A stretch of DNA of 64,000 nucleotides from positions 1-64,000 of the forward strand of contig CAJTPU010000006.1 of assembly GCA_910578335.1 (NCBI GenBank), read 5' to 3'. Below the pieces are notes generated by a model. It did no database searches, was not told the DNA's origin, and saw only the letters and a program-made list of their open reading frames with translations. Made by a program: the position numbers and the translations under genes. Below, piece by piece: positions 25,165 through 32,532 of the stretch; the first letter of the stretch is position 1; each line of letters begins with the position of its first letter. This stretch comes from an uncultured Lachnospiraceae bacterium (GTDB lineage: Bacteria > Bacillota > Clostridia > Lachnospirales > Lachnospiraceae).

Positions 25165-26943
25165 TTAGATGGCAAACTGCGCCATATACAAATCGTAGTA
25201 AGCACCTTTTTTGGCAATCAGCTCTGCGGCGTTTCCCTGCTCTAAAATGCCGCCCTTGTCGATGACAAAGATACGGTCCGCTTTCTGGATGGTGGAAAGC
25301 CGGTGGGCGATGACAAAGGAGGTTCTGCCTGCAAGCAGGGTTTCGATGCCCTTCTGTACCAGAAGCTCCGTCTGGGTGTCGATGCTGGAGGTTGCCTCGT
25401 CCAGTATCAGAATGCGGGGCTTGGAGACGAAGGTGCGGGCAAAGGCGAGGAGCTGCTTTTGTCCGATGGAAAGCCCGCCGCCTCTTTCCGTGAGAACGGT
25501 GTCATAGCCTTTTTCCAGCTTTTCAATGAAGCCATGGGCGCCGACTGCTTTTGCCGCTTCCATAATTTCCTCGTCCGTGGCGTCAAGCCTGCCGTAGCGG
25601 ATATTTTCCTTGACGGTGCCGGAGAAGAGGAAATTGTCCTGTGTCATGATGCCCATATTGCTGCGCAGGCTTTCCAGCGTAACGTCCCGCACATCTACTC
25701 CGTCAATCAGCACATGCCCGCCTGTGGCGTCGTAGAAACGGCTAATCAGATTGACAATGGTAGTCTTGCCGGCGCCGGTAGGTCCCACCAGCGCGATGGT
25801 TTCCCCGGGCGTAATATGAAAGTTTACATGTTCGAGCACCTTGATGTCCGGCGCGTCCGTGTAGGCAAAGGTAACATCCTCAAAGGAGACTTCGCCGGTG
25901 ACGTCCGAAAGCGTCTCGGCGTTTTCCTTGTTCGTGATGGCGGGCGGGGTATCCAGCACCTCGAAAATACGGTCAGCAGCGGCAATGTTGGTAATAATCT
26001 GGTTGTAAAAGCTGCTTAAGTTGGCAATCGGGTTCCAGAACATATTAATGTAGTAGCCGAAGGCAATTAAAAGACCTGCCGATATGCTGTCTATGCCCAG
26101 TACCATAATGCCGATGTAGTAGAGCGCAATCGTGCTCACGCCCCAGCAGATGTCAATCAGGGGACCGAAAGCGTCATTTAAGCGCACTGCGCTTTTGAAA
26201 GCGTTAAAATGTTCAGCCACAAGCTCGTGGAAGGTCTTTTTGGTCTCTTCCTCCGCGGTAAAGCTCTGGATAATGCGGATGCCGGAGATGTCCTCGTGGA
26301 TAAAAGCGTTTAAGTTGGAGGATTTTTTCCGAAAAGAGCGCCAGCGCTTGTGGGAAAGCGTGGTGATAAGGGTAAGCCCCACAATCAGTACGGGAAGTGT
26401 GGACAGGCTTGCCAGAGCCAAAAGCGGGCTTTTTGCCACCATAATGACCACGACGGCGCATATGGTGATAAAGTCCGGTATCAGTGTGGTGACGCTGTTG
26501 TTTAACACTTCCTTTAAGGAGTTGATATCTCCGATGATACGGGAGAGTATCTTGCCGGTCGGACGGCTGTCAAAAAAGTGAAAGTCAAGGGTCTGGATAT
26601 GGGTGTAAAGCTCCTGGCGCACCGTAAGCAGTACGCTGTTGCAGACCTTTGCCATCACATACATACGAAGCTTTACTAAAAATATCATGGTGACATTTAA
26701 GGCTACGGCAAAGAGAATCAGAAAAAGCAGTCCTCTGTAGTTGCCTTTTGCAATATAATCGTCGATGGCGGACTCGATAATCAATGGGTTTAACAGGGAA
26801 ACCACCACGCAGTATGCCATGATGAAGAGCACGCCGACAATTTCTTTTTTATAGTGCAGAAGATAGGAGAACAGCCGGAGAAGCGTTTTCAGTTTTCCGG
26901 TTTCCACTGTCTTCTCATCATCTTTAAATGAGTTGATGGGCAT
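25165..26943 (-). CDS. Heterodimeric ABC exporter subunit with consensus ATPase residues (BmrD-like)
   Basis: 592-residue half-transporter: six-helix domain (residues about 25-330) and an ATPase domain. Walker A GPTGAGKTT and Walker B ILILDEATSSID carry the catalytic Glu, but the signature is LSIGQKQL rather than LSGGQ. This is the complement of the partner gene: this subunit supplies the competent Walker A/B, the partner the intact signature. That asymmetry is typical of BmrC/BmrD, TM287/288 and LmrCD drug exporters. AAGGAGG precedes the ATG, which lies only 4 bases after the partner's stop. Predicted role: efflux of amphipathic drugs or an endogenous peptide or lipid; substrate unknown. Confidence 0.92.
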   Translation of the reverse strand: MPINSFKDDEKTVETGKLKTLLRLFSYLLHYKKEIVGVLFIMAYCVVVSLLNPLIIESAIDDYIAKGNYRGLLFLILFAVALNVTMIFLVKLRMYVMAKVCNSVLLTVRQELYTHIQTLDFHFFDSRPTGKILSRIIGDINSLKEVLNNSVTTLIPDFITICAVVVIMVAKSPLLALASLSTLPVLIVGLTLITTLSHKRWRSFRKKSSNLNAFIHEDISGIRIIQSFTAEEETKKTFHELVAEHFNAFKSAVRLNDAFGPLIDICWGVSTIALYYIGIMVLGIDSISAGLLIAFGYYINMFWNPIANLSSFYNQIITNIAAADRIFEVLDTPPAITNKENAETLSDVTGEVSFEDVTFAYTDAPDIKVLEHVNFHITPGETIALVGPTGAGKTTIVNLISRFYDATGGHVLIDGVDVRDVTLESLRSNMGIMTQDNFLFSGTVKENIRYGRLDATDEEIMEAAKAVGAHGFIEKLEKGYDTVLTERGGGLSIGQKQLLAFARTFVSKPRILILDEATSSIDTQTELLVQKGIETLLAGRTSFVIAHRLSTIQKADRIFVIDKGGILEQGNAAELIAKKGAYYDLYMAQFAI

Positions 26944-26947
26944 AAGT

Positions 26948-28693
26948 TTACGCCTCCTTTTCCATTAAAAATTCGCCGTACTGCGCCATATAGGTTTCGT
27001 AGTACAGACCGCGTTTTCCTAACAGCTCCTCGTGGGTGCCGCGCTCCGCAATATGCCCGTCCTCAAGAAAGATGATTTCGTTGGCGTGACGGACCGCGCT
27101 GATGCGGTGGGCGATAATGATTTTGGTTGTATCCTTCAATTCTTTTAAGGTCTTGAAGATTTCATGCTCCGTCTCCATGTCGAGGGCGGAGGTAGAGTCG
27201 TCCAAGACCAATATCGGTGCCTTTTTGGACAGCGCTCTCGCAATGCTGATGCGCTGTTTCTGCCCGCCGGAAAGCCCGACGCCCCGCTCGCCGATAACGG
27301 TATCATATTGGTTGTCGAGCTGCTCGATAAACTCACTTGCCGAGGCAGCGCGCGCCGCTTCCATTACAGCACTTTTGTTGATAAATTCCCGCTTTCCCAG
27401 ACGGACATTTTCGTCGATGGTGTCGGAGAAGAGGAATACATCCTGCATAACGGGCGAGATGCTTGCGCGAAGCTGTTTTAAAGAAAGCTTTGTAATATCC
27501 GTATCTTCCAGAAAAATACTGCCTTCCGAACATTCGTAAAGCCGCTGCATCAGGTAGAGCAGGGAGCTTTTGCCGGAGCCGGTAGCGCCCATAATGCCGA
27601 GCGTGTTGCCTGCTTCCACCGTAAAGGAAATATCCGAGAGGATTTCCCTGTTTTCCCGTTTGAAGCTGACGTGGGAAAAAGCAAGTTTTCCGTTTATCTT
27701 AGGCAGGGTAACGGGATTTTCCGCATCCTTGATGGCGGGCTGCTCCTTGTAAAGCTTTTTGAGCTTCTTGTTGGAAGCGATGGCGGCGGAAAAGCTGTTG
27801 GTCAGCCAGCCAAGCATTTCCATCGGCCATACGATATTGGTGGAGTACTGGACAAAGGCGCCCAAATCCCCAAGGGTAAATTCTCCGGTCTCGCCGCCGC
27901 CGTAGATAAAGAAGTAACCGCCTAAAAGCAGGACAAGCAGGGGCAGGAGCTTGCTTACCAGAGAAAACAGGGGGTGGTATTTGACGAACACCCGCGACTG
28001 CTGCATATTTAAGTCGTAATATTTTTTGTTGTGGGAAAGAAATTTGTCAATTTCAAATTTTTCCCGTGCAAACGCCTTGACGGTACGCACGCCGGTCAGG
28101 TTTTCCTCCGCTACGGTATTGAGCGCGGCGTTTTCCTCGCTGATGGCGTCATATACTTTATCAAGCCTTTTTTCCAGATAAATGGCAAGGGCAGCGCAGA
28201 GCGCCATGCACACGGCGGGAATCAGGGCGAGCTTTGCGTTTAAGCGGAACATGCAGAATAAAATAAAGGAAGTGTGGATTACGACTTCGATAATCAACAT
28301 GCCCACGTAGGACAAACCGTCCCAGATGCGGTCCACATCATCCTTGATGCGCGCCATTAACTCACCAGTGCCGTAGCGGTCAAAAAACTCGGCGGAAAGT
28401 CCCTGTATGTGGTGGAAGATATCCTTTCTGATGTCCGAGGCGATTTTTGCGCCGGTCACGTCAAAGGTATATTCTTTGATGTAGCCGAAGATAAGGCGTC
28501 CCACGCCGATGGCAAAAATGCCTAAAAGGATGCCTAAAAGGGCTTCTATCCTGCCGTTTCCGATAACGTCGTCAATGATTTGTTTGGTAAGGTAGGGAGA
28601 AAGCATATCCAGCCCGACGCTTACAACCAGCCCGAAGACGGCAAGAAGGTAGGCGGGCAGATGATTTCGTATATGTACGGATAATTTTTTCAT
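26948..28693 (-). CDS. Heterodimeric ABC exporter subunit with degenerate Walker B (BmrC-like)
   Basis: 581-residue half-transporter, first gene of the two-gene exporter operon. Six-helix domain, then Walker A GATGSGKSS, signature LSGGQKQR (intact) and Walker B ILVLDDSTSALD, where Asp replaces the catalytic Glu. So one of the two ATP sites in the dimer is non-hydrolysing, as known for BmrC and TM287. The H-loop is IIIAHRIS. ATG 28693 has TTGGAGC upstream. A structured leader with a small ORF and a terminator precedes it (28730-29011), as in the B. subtilis bmrB-bmrC-bmrD operon, suggesting antibiotic-responsive attenuation (inference). Confidence 0.92.
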   Translation of the reverse strand: MKKLSVHIRNHLPAYLLAVFGLVVSVGLDMLSPYLTKQIIDDVIGNGRIEALLGILLGIFAIGVGRLIFGYIKEYTFDVTGAKIASDIRKDIFHHIQGLSAEFFDRYGTGELMARIKDDVDRIWDGLSYVGMLIIEVVIHTSFILFCMFRLNAKLALIPAVCMALCAALAIYLEKRLDKVYDAISEENAALNTVAEENLTGVRTVKAFAREKFEIDKFLSHNKKYYDLNMQQSRVFVKYHPLFSLVSKLLPLLVLLLGGYFFIYGGGETGEFTLGDLGAFVQYSTNIVWPMEMLGWLTNSFSAAIASNKKLKKLYKEQPAIKDAENPVTLPKINGKLAFSHVSFKRENREILSDISFTVEAGNTLGIMGATGSGKSSLLYLMQRLYECSEGSIFLEDTDITKLSLKQLRASISPVMQDVFLFSDTIDENVRLGKREFINKSAVMEAARAASASEFIEQLDNQYDTVIGERGVGLSGGQKQRISIARALSKKAPILVLDDSTSALDMETEHEIFKTLKELKDTTKIIIAHRISAVRHANEIIFLEDGHIAERGTHEELLGKRGLYYETYMAQYGEFLMEKEA

Positions 28694-28729
28694 GGTTGCT
28701 CCAATCTGCGTGCTTTTACACGCATATTT

Positions 28730-28933
28730 TCATTTATGGCAGATGCCGGACAAAACCGGGGCTGCTGCACTCAAAAGGAATAAAAAAGCCTGTGGCAAAA
28801 ACCACAGGCGTTCATTCGATATTATACCCGTCAATGGGGGGGCAAAACACCGCACGATGTCCTTTTGAGGTAACTGCATATCACTATCTGTATAAGCATT
28901 CTTTTTTGTGGTATCGAATAAAAATAACAACAT
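28730..28933 (-). CDS. Small leader ORF upstream of the ABC exporter (BmrB-like candidate)
   Basis: 67 codons from ATG 28933 (MLLFLFDTTKKNAYTDSD...), preceded by a near-perfect GGAAAGGAGGT seven bases upstream; an ATG two codons earlier is too close to the site. It is expressed from the minus promoter at 28983-29011. The frame runs through the terminator at 28782-28809 and stops at 28730, about 35 bases before the exporter. A run of seven C at 28845-28851 (as G on plus) sits mid-ORF. With eight C the peptide would end in IDGYNIE just before the terminator stem (40 residues). The sequence shows no known domain. It is more likely a regulatory leader peptide than a functional protein. Confidence 0.6.
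   Translation of the reverse strand: MLLFLFDTTKKNAYTDSDMQLPQKDIVRCFAPPLTGIISNERLWFLPQAFLFLLSAAAPVLSGICHK
28782..28809 (-). terminator. Intrinsic terminator in the exporter leader
   Basis: On the minus strand: GCCTGTGG, a 6-base loop, CCACAGGC, then six T. The stem is 8 bp and perfect. It lies between the leader promoter and the exporter start, so it must be read through for exporter expression. Confidence 0.85.
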
Positions 28934-28945
28934 GTGCATTACCTC
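28814..28945 (-). promoter_or_regulatory. Alternative pairing segments of the exporter leader RNA
   Basis: Seen on the minus strand: the ribosome binding site GAGGTAA (complement of 28939-28945) can pair with TTACCTC (complement of 28867-28873) 66 bases downstream. ATTCGATA (complement of 28912-28919) can pair with TATCGAAT (complement of 28814-28821) just before the terminator. ACCACA (complement of 28907-28912) can pair with the TGTGGT of the terminator's first arm. These mutually exclusive pairings fit an attenuator; the mechanism is inferred. Confidence 0.55.
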
Positions 28946-28982
28946 CTTTCCTGAAAATTTGAGTTGATAGTAACTGTCATTA

Positions 28983-29011
28983 ACCTTACGCTAAAATAAG
29001 CCGGATGTCAA
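28983..29011 (-). promoter_or_regulatory. Promoter of the exporter leader
   Basis: On the minus strand: perfect TTGACA (complement of 29006-29011), a 17-base spacer, then TAAGGT (complement of 28983-28988). It points into the leader ORF and the exporter operon. Confidence 0.65.
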
Positions 29012-29027
29012 TCCCCGAAATAAGAAT

Positions 29028-30194
29028 TCAGGTAAAATTTTTATCAATGTGAATGACGGCAAAATAGGCGGGATTCAGCTCCTTTATTTTGGCAGTGACA
29101 ATGTTTTTGACTTCTTCATCCGCCAGCTTGAAGTTGTAGGGCAGGAGCAGGTCAAAAATAATATTGGTGTGCGTCGGTCCCTTGACAATGCGGAAATCGT
29201 GCAGGGAGAGAGAACCGTCCAGTTCCTGAAGAAAGCCGCGGACGGTTTCCTTCAGGGCGGTTACTTCGGGGTCATTTGTGCAGACGGGGTCCATATGGAT
29301 AACCGCGTCGCATTTTAACTGTTCCTGCAGTGCGCGCTCAATATTGTCGATGGTGTCGTGCAGCTCCAAAATATTGCCGTCGGCGGGAACTTCCGCGTGA
29401 AGGGAAATCATCAGCCTGCCGGGACCGTAATTATGTACCAGCAAATCGTGGATGCCGAGAATATTGTCATAGGACGTGACAAGGGTCTCGATGTCTTTTA
29501 CGAATGCGGGGTCGGGAGCCTGCCCTAAAAGCGGGTTTAAAGTGTCTCTTGCGGAAGTCAGTCCGGTGTACAGGATGAAAATACCCACCAAAACGCCGCA
29601 GATGCCGTCCAGATGCAGACCGGTGAAGTGTGCGGTCAGGGTGGTGGCAAGCACGACCGTGGTGGCGAGGGTATCGCTCAGGCTGTCGGCGGCAGTCGCC
29701 ATCATTGCCTCGCTTTTGATTTTTTTGCTGATGGAGCGGTTGTACAGGTACATGTAACATTTTACCAGGATGGAGCAGATGAGAATCACTACGATGAGCG
29801 GCTCAAAAACCGTATCTGCCGGATGGATGATTTTGGCAAGGGAGGTCTTTATTAACTCAAAAGCCATAATCAGGATGGCGGCGGAGACGGCAAGACCTGA
29901 GAGGTATTCGATGCGTCCGTGCCCGAAAGGGTGGTGCGGGTCCGGCTTCTGCCCCGCCATATGAAAACCGATAAGGGTAATTACCGAGGAGCCGGCATCG
30001 GATAAATTGTTGAAGGCATCGGCGGTAATCGCAATGGAATGGGCGATGGTGCCTGCAAAAAATTTCCCTGCAAAAAGCAGAAGGTTAAAAAAGATACCTA
30101 CAAAGCCGCTTAAAATGCCGTAAGCCTGTCTGACGCAGGGCGCGTCGGTATCGTCGCGGTTTTTGATAAAAAGTCTGGAAAGTAGTGTTACCAT
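29028..30194 (-). CDS. Cation diffusion facilitator family transporter
   Basis: 388-residue proton-coupled divalent metal exporter of the CDF family (Zn, Fe, Mn or Co; specificity not assignable by eye). About six helices; metal-site motifs ADAFNNLSDAGSS in helix 2 and AADSLSDT in helix 5, plus the conserved HPFGHGRIEYLSGL loop. A cytosolic dimerisation domain follows (residues about 215-300, LVHNYGPGRLMISLHAEVP, DAVIHMDPV). The C-terminus has an extra domain of about 80 residues (GSLSLHDFRIVKGPTHTNIIFDLLLP), seen in a longer clostridial subgroup. GGGGGAAAAACC precedes the start; the promoter is at 30225-30253. It is a single-gene unit. Confidence 0.92.
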   Translation of the reverse strand: MVTLLSRLFIKNRDDTDAPCVRQAYGILSGFVGIFFNLLLFAGKFFAGTIAHSIAITADAFNNLSDAGSSVITLIGFHMAGQKPDPHHPFGHGRIEYLSGLAVSAAILIMAFELIKTSLAKIIHPADTVFEPLIVVILICSILVKCYMYLYNRSISKKIKSEAMMATAADSLSDTLATTVVLATTLTAHFTGLHLDGICGVLVGIFILYTGLTSARDTLNPLLGQAPDPAFVKDIETLVTSYDNILGIHDLLVHNYGPGRLMISLHAEVPADGNILELHDTIDNIERALQEQLKCDAVIHMDPVCTNDPEVTALKETVRGFLQELDGSLSLHDFRIVKGPTHTNIIFDLLLPYNFKLADEEVKNIVTAKIKELNPAYFAVIHIDKNFT

Positions 30195-30224
30195 GGTTTT
30201 TCCCCCATTTTTATGTGTTTCCCT

Positions 30225-30253
30225 ATTTTATTACGGTTTTCGTGAAAATACAA
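30225..30253 (-). promoter_or_regulatory. Promoter of the cation diffusion facilitator gene
   Basis: On the minus strand: TTGTAT (complement of 30248-30253), a 17-base spacer, TAAAAT (complement of 30225-30230), about 30 bases before the start codon. Confidence 0.55.
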
Positions 30254-30387
30254 GTCTGATTTTCGGGCAACGCCGTAAAAAGTCGTTTTTTGTATTGTGA
30301 AAAGGCATATCTAGTGCAAATCCGACAGGGATATCCAACATTCTGTGTTCCAAGCAAAAAATGTAAAATAAATGCGACGCATATCAG

Positions 30388-30417
30388 TTGAAGTTGCAAA
30401 CACTATCACTTTATAAT
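30388..30417 (+). promoter_or_regulatory. Promoter of the Spo0A-effector-domain gene
   Basis: TTGAAG at 30388-30393, an 18-base spacer and a perfect TATAAT at 30412-30417, about 60 bases before ATG 30478. A TCCGACA at 30321-30327 differs by one base from the reverse 0A-box TTCGACA but is far upstream, so I do not call it. Confidence 0.55.
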
Positions 30418-30477
30418 GTGTACGATAGAGTTTTGTAAAAAAAGGGAGTTTTGAACCAGAAAAAAGGAGGTTTTTTC

Positions 30478-30993
30478 ATGGAGCAGCTTAATGTTTTAAC
30501 TACAAAAGATAATGAAAAGCTGTACAAAATAATCGGACAGTTGATGAGTACCGACAAGGAATTCCAGATTATGATTACAGTACCCTCCGGAAATAAGGAA
30601 ACGCCGGCAAAATCTGTGGAAACGGCGAAAAGAACAGAAGAAAGGGATTTGGAGCAGGATGTTACCGATATGATACATGAAATCGGCGTACCGGCTCATA
30701 TCAAAGGATACCAGTATCTCAGGGAGGCAATTATGATGGCGGTGGAGGATAACTCCATGTTAAGCTCCATCACCAAAATTCTTTATCCGACGATAGCAAA
30801 GAAGTTTCAGACTACGCCCAGCCGCGTAGAGCGTGCCATCCGCCATGCGATTGAGGTAGCGTGGAGCCGTGGCAGAATGGAGACGCTGGACGCCTTGTTC
30901 GGATATACCATAAACACGGGAAAAGGCAAGCCTACAAATTCTGAGTTTATTGCGCTGATTGCGGACAGAATCCGTTTAAAATACCGAAATTAA
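30478..30993 (+). CDS. Stand-alone Spo0A C-terminal DNA-binding domain protein
   Basis: 171 residues. Residues about 1-60 are a short unfamiliar region (MEQLNVLTTKDNEKLYKIIGQLM, then a Lys/Glu-rich linker). Residues about 65-170 match the Spo0A effector domain: VTDMIHEIGVPAHIKGYQYLREAI, LYPTIAKKFQTTPSRVERAIRHAIEVAWSRG with the recognition helix, and LFGYTINTGKGKPTNSEFIALIADRI. There is no phospho-acceptor receiver domain. Full-length Spo0A is about 260 residues, so this is not the master regulator but a paralog that could bind 0A boxes without phosphorylation or act as antagonist. ATG 30478 follows AAAGGAGG; an in-frame TTG at 30451 is less likely. It precedes glgA by 67 bp. Confidence 0.9.
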   Translation: MEQLNVLTTKDNEKLYKIIGQLMSTDKEFQIMITVPSGNKETPAKSVETAKRTEERDLEQDVTDMIHEIGVPAHIKGYQYLREAIMMAVEDNSMLSSITKILYPTIAKKFQTTPSRVERAIRHAIEVAWSRGRMETLDALFGYTINTGKGKPTNSEFIALIADRIRLKYRN

Positions 30994-31060
30994 ACCTTTC
31001 AAATCCTCCTCTTATGATGTATAATAGAAAAAAATACTGGTGGTTACAGGAGGAATTTCC

Positions 31061-32509
31061 ATGAAGAAGGTTTTGTTTGTGGCGTCTGAGGGGGTGCCCT
31101 TTATCAAAACGGGCGGTCTTGCGGATGTTGTCGGTTCCCTGCCTAAGTGTCTGGATAAGGAATATTTTGACGTGCGGGTGATGCTTCCCCGCTATACCTG
31201 CATGAAGCAGGAGATGCAGGATAAGCTAAGCTATGTCACCCATTTTTATATGGATTTCAACTGGCACGAGGAGTATGTGGGAATTCTGTCAGCGGAGGTT
31301 GAAGGGGTTAAATACTATTTTATCGACAATGAGCACTACTTCGGAGGCTTTAAGCCTTATGGCGACAATGTGCTGTTTGAAATAGAAAAATACGCATATT
31401 TTTCCAAGGCGGCGCTTTCCGCTCTGCCTTTAATTGATTTTCAGCCTGATATTGTACATTGCCATGACTGGCAGACCGGACTCATCCCTGTATACATGAA
31501 GGAGCGTTTCAGGGGAAATCCTTTCTTCTGGAGCATGAAGTCCATTATGACCATCCACAACCTGAAGTTTCAGGGTAAGTGGGATGTAAAAGCAGTCAAG
31601 AATATCACCGGGCTGCCGGATTATTATTTTACGCCTGACAAGCTGGAAGCGTATAAGGACGCCAATCTGTTAAAGGGCGGTCTGGTATATGCGGACGCCA
31701 TCACCACGGTGAGCGATACCTATGCGGAAGAAATCAAGACGGAATTTTACGGAGAGGGGCTGAACGGGCTGATGATTGCACGCGCGGGCGATTTGCGCGG
31801 CATTGTCAACGGCATCGACTATGAAGAGTTCAATCCCGCCACGGATAAGTACATAGAGTTTCCCTATGACGCAGTCAATTTCCGCAAGGAAAAGGTAAAA
31901 AACAAGCGTGCCCTGCAGAAGCAGTTAAATCTTGCACAGGATGACAGAAAGATGATGATTGGCGTCGTGTCCAGGCTGACGGACCAGAAAGGCTTCGATT
32001 TGATTGCCTATATTATGGATGAGCTCTGTCAGGACAATATACAGCTTGTGGTACTGGGTACGGGCGAGGAACGCTATGAAAATATGTTCCGTCATTTTGA
32101 CTGGAAATACGCGGATAAGGTGTCGGCAAATATTTATTATTCGGAAGACCTTTCCCATAAAATTTATGCCTCCTGCGATGCATTTCTTATGCCGTCCCTG
32201 TTCGAGCCCTGCGGATTAAGTCAGCTCATGGCGCTGCGCTACGGTACGGTTCCCATCGTCAGGGAGACGGGCGGACTGAAGGATACGGTAGTTCCTTACA
32301 ACGAATATGAAAATACAGGCACAGGCTTCTCTTTTGCAAATTACAATGCACATGAGATGCTTCGCGCTATCCGTTATGCGGAACAAATATATTACGACAA
32401 GAAGAGAGAGTGGAACAAGATTGTAGACCGTGGCATGGCTGCTGATTTTTCATGGCATGTGTCGGCAAACAAATATCAGGAGATGTATGACTGGCTGATA
32501 GGTTATTAA
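31061..32509 (+). CDS. glgA: Glycogen synthase (ADP-glucose type)
   Basis: GT5 family glycosyltransferase that adds glucose from ADP-glucose to the growing alpha-1,4-glucan. The ADP-glucose loop KTGGLADVVGSLPK begins at residue 16; HDWQTGLIP near 140, IVNGIDYEEFNP near 250 and VVSRLTDQKGFDL near 305 mark the GT-B core. The conserved EPCGLSQLMALRYGTVPIVRETGGLKDTV near residue 380 is the second substrate site. 482 residues is normal. ATG 31061 has ACAGGAGG; upstream in-frame GTG 31040 lacks one. No glgB, glgC or glgP is adjacent. Glycogen often accumulates before sporulation in Clostridia, so placement after the Spo0A-like gene may be functional (inference). Confidence 0.95.
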   Translation: MKKVLFVASEGVPFIKTGGLADVVGSLPKCLDKEYFDVRVMLPRYTCMKQEMQDKLSYVTHFYMDFNWHEEYVGILSAEVEGVKYYFIDNEHYFGGFKPYGDNVLFEIEKYAYFSKAALSALPLIDFQPDIVHCHDWQTGLIPVYMKERFRGNPFFWSMKSIMTIHNLKFQGKWDVKAVKNITGLPDYYFTPDKLEAYKDANLLKGGLVYADAITTVSDTYAEEIKTEFYGEGLNGLMIARAGDLRGIVNGIDYEEFNPATDKYIEFPYDAVNFRKEKVKNKRALQKQLNLAQDDRKMMIGVVSRLTDQKGFDLIAYIMDELCQDNIQLVVLGTGEERYENMFRHFDWKYADKVSANIYYSEDLSHKIYASCDAFLMPSLFEPCGLSQLMALRYGTVPIVRETGGLKDTVVPYNEYENTGTGFSFANYNAHEMLRAIRYAEQIYYDKKREWNKIVDRGMAADFSWHVSANKYQEMYDWLIGY

Positions 32510-32532
32510 GTTCCGGACAGGAAGTTTTAAAA

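Noticed and set aside
25303..26019. 238-codon plus-strand frame opposite the exporter gene
   Set aside because: The minus strand encodes clear Walker A, signature and Walker B motifs; the plus frame is a shadow.
30321..30327. Possible Spo0A box (TCCGACA) before the Spo0A-like gene
   Set aside because: One mismatch in a 7-base motif and about 70 bp upstream of the -35; not above chance.
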